A stretch of DNA of 36,178 nucleotides from Candidatus Gastranaerophilales bacterium (GCA_944322555.1 CALUPJ010000001.1:1-36178); one strand, 5' to 3'. Positions 16,459-24,908 are shown, counted from the stretch's first letter. Numbers and translations: made by a program. Notes: generated by a model not told the origin, from the letters alone.

Positions 16459-16487
16459 TTGTATACGGGTTTTGTTGGTGGTAAATT
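16459..16487 (+). promoter_or_regulatory. Candidate promoter for ATP-grasp gene
   Basis: TTGTAT (16459-16464) lies 17 bases before TAAATT (16482-16487), with a TG extension at 16479-16480. The -10 ends 7 bases before the ATG at 16495. Confidence 0.45.
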
Positions 16488-16494
16488 ATTCGGT

Positions 16495-17448
16495 ATGAGA
16501 AAAATATTATTTGTAATTGACAAAATTGAATTAAAGTATTTTGAATTTAACAATCTTGTTACTAACTTTTGGCTGATAAAAGAATTTTTAGAGCGTAAAT
16601 GCGAGGTTTATATCACAACTATTCCGAATTTGTCGTTAAAAAAAGATAAGGCTTTCGCAAAATGCTATGAAACTTTTACGGATAACGGTAATATATTTTA
16701 TAAAGATGTAAAAATCGAGAAATTTATAGATGATTTTGAGTTGGTTATGTTCAGGCCGGATCCGCCTGTAGATATAGATTATATTAACGCTACGTATATT
16801 TTTGACTTTGTTACGCGGCCGAGGATTGTAAATTCTCCGAGAGCAATAAGAGATTTTAATGAAAAACTTCATAGCGTGTATTTTAAAAACCTGATGTCAG
16901 AGAACATTGTCACATCGTCTTTAAAGGATATTGAAACTTTTTTGACGCAGCATAAGCAAATAGTTTTGAAACCGTTGAACAGATGCTTCGGTTCAGGGGT
17001 AATGTATTTGTATGAAGGAGATCCGAATACAAGGACAATAATCAATACAATGACTAATAATGAAACGACGCTTATTATGGTTCAGGATTTCATTCCCGGT
17101 GTGAAACGCGGAGATAAGAGGGTCTTAACACTCGGGGATAAAGTGTTGAAATATTGTATAAAAAAATTACCCTCAAGCGATGATTTTAAGTTTAACACGC
17201 ACAATGATAATTTTATTGAAAAAGAAGAGTTGACAGAACAAGAACTTGCCGATTTTACCCCTGTTGCTCAAAAGTTAAATTCAATGGGGATTTCGCTGGC
17301 AGGGCTGGATGTTATTGACGGTAAGATAATTGAGGTAAATGTAACAAGTCCTTGTTATTTTATAAAGGAAATAAATCATCTTTATAATGTAAATCTGGAA
17401 AAAGAAATTTGTGACTTTTTGTTGACGCATGCCTTGTTATCATTATAA
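16495..17448 (+). CDS. gshB: Glutathione synthetase-like ATP-grasp ligase
   Basis: A 317-residue ATP-grasp enzyme most like prokaryotic glutathione synthetase, which joins gamma-glutamylcysteine and glycine. Supporting blocks are RPDPPVDIDYINATYIFD (family MRxDPPFDxxY), the ATP-binding IVLKPLNRCFGSGV, VQDFIPGVKRGDKRVL, and IIEVNVTSPCYF in the metal-binding C terminus. The start at 16495 (MRKILFVIDKIE) fits the family N terminus; the longer frame adds 12 residues from the promoter region. No gamma-glutamylcysteine ligase (gshA) is seen in the window, so a different peptide ligase activity is possible. Its 3' end contains the -35 of the next promoter. Confidence 0.82.
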   Translation: MRKILFVIDKIELKYFEFNNLVTNFWLIKEFLERKCEVYITTIPNLSLKKDKAFAKCYETFTDNGNIFYKDVKIEKFIDDFELVMFRPDPPVDIDYINATYIFDFVTRPRIVNSPRAIRDFNEKLHSVYFKNLMSENIVTSSLKDIETFLTQHKQIVLKPLNRCFGSGVMYLYEGDPNTRTIINTMTNNETTLIMVQDFIPGVKRGDKRVLTLGDKVLKYCIKKLPSSDDFKFNTHNDNFIEKEELTEQELADFTPVAQKLNSMGISLAGLDVIDGKIIEVNVTSPCYFIKEINHLYNVNLEKEICDFLLTHALLSL

Positions 17449-17462
17449 ATATATAGTATAAT
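17434..17462 (+). promoter_or_regulatory. Promoter for TPR-fliW-csrA operon
   Basis: TTGTTA (17434-17439) and a perfect TATAAT (17457-17462) are 17 bases apart. An overlapping alternative, TTGACG (17422-17427) with TATAAA (17444-17449), has 16-base spacing. The leader would be about 70 bases, with AGAAGGA before the ATG at 17539. Confidence 0.6.
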
Positions 17463-17538
17463 TCAATTACATGGTGTATATCAACTTCTATAGTATGATG
17501 TATACTTTTATTAGTGGTTATAAATAAGAAGGAATATT

Positions 17539-18273
17539 ATGAAAAAGTATATTTTAGTTTTGCTTACAATGTTCATTACCTTGGCAACGGTAAACGCTTC
17601 TATTGCTAAAACAACTTCTAATAAATCTTTAGCAGGAGCAATAAAATTGTATAAAGCGGGGAATTATTCGCAATGTTACCTTACATTGTCTGATATTGTA
17701 AAAAAAGATCCATCTAACGCCGTTGCGTATTATTACCTGGCAATGACATCCGCCCAGATTGGCAAGCGGGATGGAGCACTTGATAATTATCAAAAAGTTT
17801 TAACACTTTCTTCCGGAACACAGCTCGGACGTTACGCGGAAAAAGGTAAAACTTGCCTGGAGTCACCGGATAAATGTAATGAAGAGACGGAAACATCTGC
17901 GCTGGATGCATTTATTCAGGGTAAATTCGGCAGTGGTTTTTCGGAAGAAGCCCGCAGCGAATATGAGAAACAGAAAATTGAAAATCTTATGCGCGAAATG
18001 AACAGAAAAGATAATATTACGCCGCAGAAATTTAAAGAATATAAAGATTTTTCAAATGCAGCTCCTTCAAATGATGAGATTGTGGCTGCGTTAAGAGTAT
18101 TGCAAAGAGCAGGATTCGGAAATATTATTGGCAATAGCAGTCAGGACTTGTCGTTAATTACGGGTAATAGCAGCAATAATGCAATGTTGAATTTGCTTAT
18201 GGGAAACAATAATAATTCTTCTTTGAATCCGCAGGTGATACAATCATTGTTAACGAATCAGTTAGGATTTTAA
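17539..18273 (+). CDS. Exported TPR-repeat protein linked to fliW-csrA
   Basis: A 244-residue protein with a clear Sec signal peptide (MKKYILVLLTMFITLATVNA, cut near ASIAK). Residues about 30-95 hold TPR-like helices (AIKLYKAGNYSQCYLTLSDI; AVAYYYLAMTSAQIGKRDGA). The C-terminal third is Asn/Ser-rich and low complexity. It is first in the operon: a good promoter and ribosome binding site precede it, and fliW follows after 6 bases. The context suggests a role in flagellum assembly or envelope organisation, but no family assignment is possible. Confidence 0.85.
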   Translation: MKKYILVLLTMFITLATVNASIAKTTSNKSLAGAIKLYKAGNYSQCYLTLSDIVKKDPSNAVAYYYLAMTSAQIGKRDGALDNYQKVLTLSSGTQLGRYAEKGKTCLESPDKCNEETETSALDAFIQGKFGSGFSEEARSEYEKQKIENLMREMNRKDNITPQKFKEYKDFSNAAPSNDEIVAALRVLQRAGFGNIIGNSSQDLSLITGNSSNNAMLNLLMGNNNNSSLNPQVIQSLLTNQLGF

Positions 18274-18279
18274 AAAATA

Positions 18280-18711
18280 ATGAAGATAGAAACATTAAGA
18301 TTTGGTGAAATTGATATAGAAGAAGCCCGTATATTTGATTTTGTGCTTCCTATTATCGGGTTTGATAAGTTGAAAAAATTTGTAATACTGGAACCGACAA
18401 AAGATAATCTGTTCAAGTGGCTCCAGTCTGTTGAGGATCCGACTCTGGCATTCCCAATAATATCTGTTTCCGCTTTGGATTATGACTATACGATTGATAT
18501 AGCAGATAATGTTATTGAAGCATTGGGTATAACAAGTGTTGAAAGTGTTCTGGTAATGAATATTACATCAATACCTCAGAATGATCCCAGCGGAACAACA
18601 ATCAATCTGTTAGCTCCGCTGATATTTAATATTGATAATCAAAAAGCCGGCCAGGTTGTACTCTCCGGCTCCGGTTATGATATCAGTTATCCGATGTTTA
18701 AAAAAGTTTAG
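18280..18711 (+). CDS. fliW: Flagellar assembly factor FliW
   Basis: Small protein (143 residues) that binds either flagellin or CsrA. When flagellin accumulates in the cytoplasm it takes up FliW, freeing CsrA to repress flagellin translation. FliW features are visible: TLRFGEIDIEEARIFDF, the central PIIGFDKLKKFVILEP, FKWLQSVEDPTLAFPII, ITSIPQNDPSGTTINLLAPL, and FNIDNQKAGQVVL near the end. It starts 6 bases after the TPR gene with no clear Shine-Dalgarno sequence. csrA begins 13 bases downstream, the arrangement seen in many FliW-containing bacteria. Confidence 0.95.
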   Translation: MKIETLRFGEIDIEEARIFDFVLPIIGFDKLKKFVILEPTKDNLFKWLQSVEDPTLAFPIISVSALDYDYTIDIADNVIEALGITSVESVLVMNITSIPQNDPSGTTINLLAPLIFNIDNQKAGQVVLSGSGYDISYPMFKKV

Positions 18712-18724
18712 TTTAAGGATTAAA

Positions 18725-19060
18725 ATGCTCGTAATAACAAGAAAAAACGGTCAAAAAATAATGATAAACGACAATATTGAAATTACTATTGTCGAAGCTA
18801 AGAATGGTGTGTGTAAAGTTGCCATAAAGGCGGATAAAGATGTGAAAATTTACAGAGAAGAAATTTATCTGCAAATCAAGTTGGCTAACTTAATAGGTAA
18901 AAATACAAATGTTTCTGCCGTAGATTCCGTATCAGATTTGATTAAAAACAAAGATTCGTTAAATAAAAAGATTGAATCTGCACCGGATGTAGAAGAAGAA
19001 GTTATTGTAGAAGATAAATCTTCTTCCATGAGAATTAATAATAAGAATGTTGAATCTTAG
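18725..19060 (+). CDS. csrA: Carbon storage regulator CsrA with long C-terminal extension
   Basis: Homodimeric RNA-binding protein that blocks translation at GGA-containing leaders. The core is clear: MLVITRKNGQKIMI at the N terminus and YREEIY with the RNA-contacting Arg44. The ATG at 18725 is chosen because it begins the CsrA fold and has AAGGA upstream; the frame extends further upstream through fliW without sense. At 111 residues it is much longer than the usual 60-75. Residues from about 57 form an acidic, Ser-rich tail (VEEEVIVEDKSSS). CsrA proteins that work with FliW carry C-terminal extensions used for that contact, but this tail is unusually long. The 3' end overlaps the next gene by 14 bases. 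Confidence 0.93.
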   Translation: MLVITRKNGQKIMINDNIEITIVEAKNGVCKVAIKADKDVKIYREEIYLQIKLANLIGKNTNVSAVDSVSDLIKNKDSLNKKIESAPDVEEEVIVEDKSSSMRINNKNVES

Positions 19061-19628
19061 TAAAGAAAAATTTTTCTTTTTTGATAAAGATGTATCTGAG
19101 ATAGAAGTTAAACCGAAATCTTTAGAGCATGCTTATTTGGCGATTTTATCCAATGATTTGGACACTGCAAGACATATTTTTGCATTATCGGATTCACCCC
19201 GAGGGAAATGGGGTTTGGTTATGGTGTCTGTATTAGAAGGTTTTTTGGAAGTATATCCTACTTATTTTCAAATTAGAAATTTTTTAGAAATTGATTTAGA
19301 TTTTCTTATAAAAAATGAAAAATTTGATTATACGGAGCAATTGCTCGGAGCCTTGGATTTGTTTGTAAAAATTAATCAGGAAACATATAAATACACTGCA
19401 AGGGTAATGTCTGTTAATAAATTAAATACTGCAGCCTTGAATTATATGGAAAAGTCAAAACTGGTAAATTATAATGATGCGGAGCTGCATTTTATTTTTG
19501 CAAAATATTATATGGACATACATGATTATGAGAAGGCTTATGATTCGATAAATATATGTTTGACATTGATTCATGACTATTATCCGGCACAGGTAATGAA
19601 ACAAAAAATTGAAGAAACCTGGATTTAA
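19047..19628 (+). CDS. Hypothetical helical (TPR-like) protein downstream of csrA
   Basis: A 193-residue soluble protein with no signal peptide. The C-terminal half resembles helical-repeat proteins: AALNYMEKSKLVNYNDAELH, then FAKYYMDIHDYEKAYDSI, which has the small-large spacing of a TPR helix pair. The N-terminal part is not recognisable. It overlaps csrA by 14 bases and so is almost certainly co-translated with it. It may be a flagellar chaperone or part of the CsrA/FliW switch, but this rests only on location. Confidence 0.78.
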   Translation: MLNLSKEKFFFFDKDVSEIEVKPKSLEHAYLAILSNDLDTARHIFALSDSPRGKWGLVMVSVLEGFLEVYPTYFQIRNFLEIDLDFLIKNEKFDYTEQLLGALDLFVKINQETYKYTARVMSVNKLNTAALNYMEKSKLVNYNDAELHFIFAKYYMDIHDYEKAYDSINICLTLIHDYYPAQVMKQKIEETWI

Positions 19629-19631
19629 TAG

Positions 19632-19637
19632 TATAAT
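19632..19637 (+). promoter_or_regulatory. Candidate -10 box giving leaderless mRNA
   Basis: A perfect TATAAT lies immediately after the preceding stop codon and 6 bases before the ATG at 19644, which has no Shine-Dalgarno sequence. Confidence 0.5.
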
Positions 19638-19643
19638 TTTCGT

Positions 19644-20300
19644 ATGGGTAGTGATAGCTTTGTAAATCATACGGATAATCCATTTGATGAGGCTCCCGGT
19701 ATGGATGATAACTTCTTTTTGCAGCCGGAAAATATAATGCTGCGTCAGAAAGAGCCTTTAAGGCGTTTAAATGATTATGACTGTAATATATTAAAAGAAG
19801 AAGCTTATAAAGAAGTTGCAGATGAGATTTTTAAACTTGAATATAAAATATCCAAAATAGAAGAAGAAATAAAGATGCTTGATGTTCAGATACAAGCTTC
19901 AAAAGATATACATGATTTCACCACTGTAGAAATTTTGAACAATCGAAAAAAACTTCTAAAAGAGGAACATGAAAATTTAACTGCACTTTATAATGATGCC
20001 AGTATTTCTACAAAGATTTCAGGCGGTTTAACGGATGGTTTGAGGGCAAAATTGCTCGTTTTTAAGCAATTAATTGCGTCTTATACAGAAAATCTAATTT
20101 CAAAGCTTCCTGCGCCGTTTTCTTCAGTTATAGAATTAAAAAAATCTTTATCAAAACTTGAAATAATAAATAAAAATGTAGATGAGTTAATGAAACTAAA
20201 CACTCCGTACGGTGAAGCTTACGATAAATATGAACAGCTCTCTAAATATATAGTAAGAGCGAATTCAATACAATCAGAGATTGCAAAATCTTTGAAATAG
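19644..20300 (+). CDS. Hypothetical coiled-coil protein
   Basis: A 218-residue acidic protein with no signal peptide or membrane segment. Residues 1-40 are Asn/Asp-rich and probably disordered (NPFDEAPGMDDNFFLQP). Residues about 55-110 form a strongly predicted coiled coil (EIFKLEYKISKIEEEIKMLD, then NNRKKLLKEEHENL). The rest is helical. No family is recognised. It follows the csrA operon by 15 bases, but a TATAAT box just before the ATG suggests it can be transcribed separately as a leaderless mRNA. It could be a flagellar or cell-division structural component; the evidence does not decide. Confidence 0.75.
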   Translation: MGSDSFVNHTDNPFDEAPGMDDNFFLQPENIMLRQKEPLRRLNDYDCNILKEEAYKEVADEIFKLEYKISKIEEEIKMLDVQIQASKDIHDFTTVEILNNRKKLLKEEHENLTALYNDASISTKISGGLTDGLRAKLLVFKQLIASYTENLISKLPAPFSSVIELKKSLSKLEIINKNVDELMKLNTPYGEAYDKYEQLSKYIVRANSIQSEIAKSLK

Positions 20301-20347
20301 TCAGTTTTTTTAAGTGATTTCTGTCTCTTTATAAAAAAATCTGTTTA

Positions 20348-20356
20348 TGTTAGACT
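20348..20356 (+). promoter_or_regulatory. Candidate extended -10 box for der
   Basis: TGT followed by TAGACT (20351-20356) forms an extended -10, 9 bases before the ATG at 20366. There is no Shine-Dalgarno sequence, so a leader of only 2-3 bases is predicted. Confidence 0.35.
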
Positions 20357-20365
20357 TGCACTGTT

Positions 20366-21703
20366 ATGAAAAGAAGACCGATTATTGCAGTAGTAGGAAG
20401 ACCTAATGTAGGGAAATCAACATTCGTAAACAGGCTTGTCGGGAAACGACAGTCTATAGTTGATGATTGTCCCGGTGTTACCAGAGACAGAATTTATTTT
20501 GACGTAGAGTGGCTGGACAAACAATTTACGGTAATAGATACCGGTGGAATTGTTCCGGGGGATGAAGATGATATAATGGTTTCAATATATGATCAGGCAA
20601 ATATAGCTTGTGAAGAAGCCGATAAAATTATTTTTATTGTAGATGGAAAAGAAGGTGTTACTCCTGTAGATGAAGATATTGCGAATATTTTGAGAAAATC
20701 GGACAAACCTGTATATTTGGCTGTTAATAAAATAGATTCCCATACTAAAATAACAATGTTAGGAGATTTTTATTCTTTAGCGATAGGGGAGCCTCATGCT
20801 ATCTCGGCTTTGCACGGTTCGGGCGGTGTCGGAGATTTGTTGGAGGAGATAACTGCTGATTTTGCAGCTGATATGGAAGAGGATACTGAAGATGTTATAA
20901 AGATTGCAATCGTCGGCCGCCCGAATGCGGGGAAATCCTCCATCGTTAATGCTCTTCTCGGAGAAAAAAGGGTAATAGTTTCTGATGTTTCCGGTACAAC
21001 TAGAGACAGTATTGATTCCCGATTTATTTTTGATGATAAAAATTTTGTGATTATTGATACTGCAGGTATTCGTAAAAAATCCAAAGTTGATTACGGTGTG
21101 GAAAAATTTGCAGTTGACAGAGCTATACGCTCAATAAAAGAATGCGATGTTGCTTTACTGGTCATAGATGCAACCGAGGCTGTCAACGGTATTTCAGATC
21201 AGGATAAAAAAATTGCGTCTATAATTACTGATGCGGGTAAAGGAATGGTTATTGCGATTAATAAATGGGATTTAATAGAGGATAAAAAATCTAATACCGT
21301 TAATAAATTTGAGCAGAAAATAGCTAAAGAAATTCCGTTTTTAGATTATGTTCCCAAAATTTATATCAGTGCTGTTACTCATCAAAGGTTAAATCAGATT
21401 TTTACCAAGGTTACAGAAGTGCAGCAAGAACGTTCTAAACGTGTTGCCACTGGTTTATTGAATAAAGTTGTAAATGAGGCTTACGCTCTTAATCCTCCGC
21501 AGACTATTCGAAATAAACGTTTAAAGATTATGTATTCAACACAGGCGGCAACCCGTCCTCCTACATTTATTTTGTTTGCCAACAATGAAGATTTGATGAA
21601 AGAACACTATAAACGGTATATGGAAAATAAACTTCGTGAGGCATTTGGTTTTATCGGTACGCCGATAAGAATTTCAGTACGTACAAGAGGTGATAAAAAG
21701 TAG
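20366..21703 (+). CDS. der: Ribosome biogenesis GTPase Der (EngA)
   Basis: Essential double-GTPase needed for 50S ribosomal subunit assembly. The 445 residues hold two G domains in tandem and a C-terminal KH-like domain. Domain 1 has VVGRPNVGKST, DTGG and NKID. Domain 2 has IVGRPNAGKSS, TTRDSID, DTAG and NKWD. The C-terminal KH-like part includes NPPQTIRNKRLKIMY. It has no ribosome binding site. Its stop is one base from the stop of the convergent L,D-transpeptidase gene, so no terminator fits between them. Confidence 0.98.
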   Translation: MKRRPIIAVVGRPNVGKSTFVNRLVGKRQSIVDDCPGVTRDRIYFDVEWLDKQFTVIDTGGIVPGDEDDIMVSIYDQANIACEEADKIIFIVDGKEGVTPVDEDIANILRKSDKPVYLAVNKIDSHTKITMLGDFYSLAIGEPHAISALHGSGGVGDLLEEITADFAADMEEDTEDVIKIAIVGRPNAGKSSIVNALLGEKRVIVSDVSGTTRDSIDSRFIFDDKNFVIIDTAGIRKKSKVDYGVEKFAVDRAIRSIKECDVALLVIDATEAVNGISDQDKKIASIITDAGKGMVIAINKWDLIEDKKSNTVNKFEQKIAKEIPFLDYVPKIYISAVTHQRLNQIFTKVTEVQQERSKRVATGLLNKVVNEAYALNPPQTIRNKRLKIMYSTQAATRPPTFILFANNEDLMKEHYKRYMENKLREAFGFIGTPIRISVRTRGDKK

Positions 21704-21704
21704 G

Positions 21705-22307
21705 TTATTGTATAACAACTATATCTCCGCGTTTTACCTCTTCCGCGAGTTCTTTTATTACGGTATTATCCATTCTTATGCAGCCAAGAGAGGTATATTT
21801 TCCGAGTGATGCGGGATTGTTGTTCCCGTGAATAAATTCTCCCGTGGGGCTTTGTTCTCCTGTTGCGGGATTTAATTTGTTTAAACAAATAATTCTGGGA
21901 CCGTAGTCATTTGGCTTGTTGTGGCGTCTGGTTTGTTCCGGAGATGCGGAATAAGGATATTTTTCAATGTGTGTAACTATTCGAATTCCTTTATCTGTGG
22001 GTGTGCTTTTCTTCCCGCTGGCTATAAGATACGCCGCAATTGCATTTCCTTCGGAATCATATTTGTATAAAACATTTTTACCTAAATCTACAACAATTCT
22101 GGCAAATTTTTCTTCTCCACAGATATTTACAGAAGCTTTTGGGGCTCCGTAAAGTATAGTTTTGTCCGTTGTCCCTTCTGGCGGAATGTCTTTTTTTACA
22201 AAAATATCTTTACTTTGCGTTTGCATTGTTAAGGGGCTTGAAACAGCAGGCAGAGTTATAAAGGCGCAGGCAAGTCCAAGTTTTTGTATAGAATTTAAAA
22301 TCTTCAT
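21705..22307 (-). CDS. L,D-transpeptidase (YkuD domain), exported
   Basis: Predicted periplasmic enzyme that forms 3-3 cross-links in peptidoglycan or attaches proteins to it. The 200-residue protein has an N-terminal signal (hydrophobic GLACAFITLPAVSS at about 11-24) and a YkuD domain. The domain carries the catalytic block EFIHGNNNPASLGKYTSLGC followed by IRM: conserved His, Gly and the Cys nucleophile in SLGCIRM. No LysM or other anchor domain is visible. It follows trpS by 34 bases on the same strand, probably the last gene of the GH13-trpS-Ldt operon. No terminator is visible at its 3' end, where it meets der. Confidence 0.93.
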   Translation of the reverse strand: MKILNSIQKLGLACAFITLPAVSSPLTMQTQSKDIFVKKDIPPEGTTDKTILYGAPKASVNICGEEKFARIVVDLGKNVLYKYDSEGNAIAAYLIASGKKSTPTDKGIRIVTHIEKYPYSASPEQTRRHNKPNDYGPRIICLNKLNPATGEQSPTGEFIHGNNNPASLGKYTSLGCIRMDNTVIKELAEEVKRGDIVVIQ

Positions 22308-22341
22308 AATATCTTAAAAACCGTAAAGAAAATATTTGTTA

Positions 22342-23346
22342 TTAAAACATTCTGACAAGTTGTCTCACTTCTTTTAGTACTTTTTGAGCTTCAACGCGAG
22401 CTTTTTCCGAGCCTTCCCGAAGAATTTTTTCGACTGTTTCTGGATGGGCTTCATAATATTTTCTCTTTTCTCTTATTTCTTTAAATCTTTCGTTAATTTT
22501 ACAGCCCAATTGTCTTTTACAATCGGCACATCCGCGTTCACCCTTTTCGCATTCGCATCTTATCTTGTTTACTTCTTCAGTATCTGCAAATATTTTCCAG
22601 TATTTAAATGCGACTTCACACTCGTCGGGATGTCCGGGATCATCTTTTCTCAAGCGGCTTCTGTCCGTAATTGCTGACATTACTTTTTTGGCTGTAGCCT
22701 CTTCGGAATCGGATATTTTTATATCGTTATTGAATGATTTTCCCATTTTATTGCCGTCGAGTCCGCAGATTAAGGCGCAATTGTTAAGCAGCGGCTGAGT
22801 CTCTTTAAAAAAGTCCGTTTTGTAGATATTATTAAATCTTCTTGCAATATCTCTGGTAAGTTCGACATGTGCCACTTGATCAATTCCTACGGGTACATAA
22901 TCTGCATTAAATGAAAGTATGTCCGCGGTCATAAGAACGGGATAGCCCATTAACCCGTAATTTATCTGGGACGCAAATCCCTCTTTGGAACGTAATATTT
23001 TGGCCATATCTTTGAGATTGGGATCTCTTTCTACCCAGTTTTGCGGGGTAATCATGCTTAAATATATGTGTAATTCAGCTGTTTCAGGGATAAGAGACTG
23101 AACATAAATGGTTGCTTTTTCGGGAGAAATTCCGCTTGCAAGCCAGTCTGTTGCAACATCAATGACATCCTGTTTTAAACCTTCGGTTTTGTCATATTTA
23201 GTAGTAAGAGCATGCCAGTCTGCAATAAAATAGTAACACCTGTACTCATCCTGAAGCTTAACCATATTTTCTATAACTCCAAGATAGTGTCCCAAATGTA
23301 ATTTACCGGTTGGGCGCATTCCCGTAAAAACTATTTTATCTTGCAT
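22342..23346 (-). CDS. trpS: Tryptophanyl-tRNA synthetase
   Basis: Class I aminoacyl-tRNA synthetase that charges tRNA-Trp. The HIGH-type motif is GMRPTGKLHLGHYLG and the KMSKS-type motif is GNKMGKSFNN. A Cys-rich insert (CECEKGERGCADCKRQLGC) between them and the C terminus may bind zinc or iron-sulfur, as in some TrpRS. The start at 23346 (MQDKIVFTGMRPTG) has AAGGAAG at good spacing and leaves 4 bases after the upstream stop; the longer frame to 23394 would run into the preceding gene. Length is 334 residues, normal for the family. Confidence 0.96.
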   Translation of the reverse strand: MQDKIVFTGMRPTGKLHLGHYLGVIENMVKLQDEYRCYYFIADWHALTTKYDKTEGLKQDVIDVATDWLASGISPEKATIYVQSLIPETAELHIYLSMITPQNWVERDPNLKDMAKILRSKEGFASQINYGLMGYPVLMTADILSFNADYVPVGIDQVAHVELTRDIARRFNNIYKTDFFKETQPLLNNCALICGLDGNKMGKSFNNDIKISDSEEATAKKVMSAITDRSRLRKDDPGHPDECEVAFKYWKIFADTEEVNKIRCECEKGERGCADCKRQLGCKINERFKEIREKRKYYEAHPETVEKILREGSEKARVEAQKVLKEVRQLVRMF

Positions 23347-23350
23347 ATTC

Positions 23351-24868
23351 TTACTTCCTTTCGCTAAATTTGAAAATTTTTGTTTCTCCGGCATCTAAAT
23401 CCGTAAATATTTTTTTATACGCTTGTTTAATGTTGCTGTTTCCGGTTATAATCTCAATGTTCGTATGATGTCTGATTTCCGGTATTTTTATTGTAATCTT
23501 ATTCTGCGGATTTTTAAAGTCTAAGTTCCCTATTACAATAATTTGTTCATTGTTAAAAGAGCGTGAAAATGCAAAAACTTTGGGATTTTCCGTTTTAAAC
23601 GGTATAAAATCGCCTTTAATAATAATTTCTTCATTCTCTTTTCTGAATTTAGAGGCTTGTTTAAAATTATCCAGAATATTTTCATTGTTTCCCCCGGGTT
23701 TTCGGGAAAAATTAAACAAATCCATTTTTGCGCGGTGTACAAAATAGAAATCATCATCTGTTTCAGTTCGTTCAGCTTTGGTATTTGCCCATTGATACAG
23801 ATATTCATCTCCCGAAAAGAAACCGTCTATACAATACGGATTAAAAGGCAGTGTCGCACTTAGCCAAATAATCATTTTAGAGTAATTCTCTCCGTGCAAA
23901 ACTACTGGACTTATTTCATCATGCGTAGAAAAGCTCAATATTACACTTTTGGGCGCTTTATATGAATTTAATAGTTTTTGATTAAATTTTACGTGTTCTA
24001 TAAGCTGTTCTGCTGTCCAGTCTTTAAGGTTAAAGAAGCTCCCGTAGTAACCGTCAAAACCAGCTTGCAAGAGTTTGTTATATGGAGTAAACGGTGCGTA
24101 TTTGCTTGGCGGTTCTCTCCAGGAGTCAGAGGCTTCGGCAAGAAACATAAATTCAGCATCTTTGCTTCGAGCATATTTAATCAGTTCTCTCCAGAAAGCA
24201 GCAGGTTTAATTGTTGCAACATCGGCCCGTATTCCGTCAGCGCCGGCTTTGATAATCATATCTACAAACTGTTTATGTGCATTCATAACATCCTGATTCA
24301 GTTTAGAATTAGAGCCTGTATTCAAAAGTCTTACATCAGTCCAATCCGTCGGAACAATGGAACATTGCTTGCTGTCTTTTATAAATAATTCGGGATGAGT
24401 GAGAAATAAATCATAAGCACCGCAGCTTGGGAGGTCAATTATAACCCGGATGTTTCTCTTGTGGCATTCATCCGTGAATTTTTTTAACTGTTCAAAGTCC
24501 TCAAGTTCTGATTTTTTATCGATTAATTGCGGGTTTATACTCCAAAAATCTGCGATGGCATATACAGAACCTGCCGTGCCTAATGCCTTAAGTCTTCCTA
24601 CCGGTGTTATCGGCATAACATGAAGAGTGTTTATTCCCAAATCTTTCAGTTCATCAAGCCGCTCGATTGCGTTTAAGAAAGTTCCGCTTTCTTCTCCTTC
24701 ATCAATTATTTCGTTGCCGTTTGTATCTTTTGCGTTAAAAGTCCTGATATTAATACAGCATATATTGGCTTTGTTATTTAAAAACAAGCTTCTCAAGTCA
24801 TTATTTTCACCAGCGGAAACCGCCAGTGTAAAAGATAATAAAAGTGCTGTTAAGATACCCTTCTTCAT
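23351..24868 (-). CDS. Exported GH13 (alpha-amylase family) protein
   Basis: A 505-residue protein with a signal peptide (ending about AVSAG) and a GH13 TIM barrel. Region II is GADGIRADVA with the nucleophile Asp, region III FLAEASDSW with the general acid Glu, and region IV STHDE with the third acid. Region I is degenerate: IIDLPSCGAYD lacks the usual Asn-His pair. Near the N terminus, DTNGNEIIDEGE fits an EF-hand-like calcium loop. The C-terminal part is a beta-domain. It is likely a periplasmic or secreted alpha-glucan hydrolase or transglycosylase; the substrate is unknown. First in an operon with trpS, which is functionally unrelated. Confidence 0.88.
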   Translation of the reverse strand: MKKGILTALLLSFTLAVSAGENNDLRSLFLNNKANICCINIRTFNAKDTNGNEIIDEGEESGTFLNAIERLDELKDLGINTLHVMPITPVGRLKALGTAGSVYAIADFWSINPQLIDKKSELEDFEQLKKFTDECHKRNIRVIIDLPSCGAYDLFLTHPELFIKDSKQCSIVPTDWTDVRLLNTGSNSKLNQDVMNAHKQFVDMIIKAGADGIRADVATIKPAAFWRELIKYARSKDAEFMFLAEASDSWREPPSKYAPFTPYNKLLQAGFDGYYGSFFNLKDWTAEQLIEHVKFNQKLLNSYKAPKSVILSFSTHDEISPVVLHGENYSKMIIWLSATLPFNPYCIDGFFSGDEYLYQWANTKAERTETDDDFYFVHRAKMDLFNFSRKPGGNNENILDNFKQASKFRKENEEIIIKGDFIPFKTENPKVFAFSRSFNNEQIIVIGNLDFKNPQNKITIKIPEIRHHTNIEIITGNSNIKQAYKKIFTDLDAGETKIFKFSERK

Positions 24869-24875
24869 ACTATTG

Positions 24876-24904
24876 ATTTTACCAGATAAATAATTTTATG
24901 TATA
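24876..24904 (-). promoter_or_regulatory. Candidate promoter giving leaderless GH13 mRNA
   Basis: On the minus strand TATACA (24904-24899) and TAAAAT (24881-24876) are 17 bases apart, with a TG extension at 24884-24883. The -10 ends 7 bases before the ATG at 24868, which has no Shine-Dalgarno sequence. Confidence 0.5.
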
Positions 24905-24908
24905 TTGA

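Noticed and set aside
20301-20350. T-rich run after the coiled-coil gene as a terminator
   Set aside because: There is a run of seven T residues, but no stable stem immediately before it.
23978-24388. 136-codon plus-strand open frame opposite the GH13 gene
   Set aside because: It is a shadow of a well-supported coding region; composition is implausible for a real protein.
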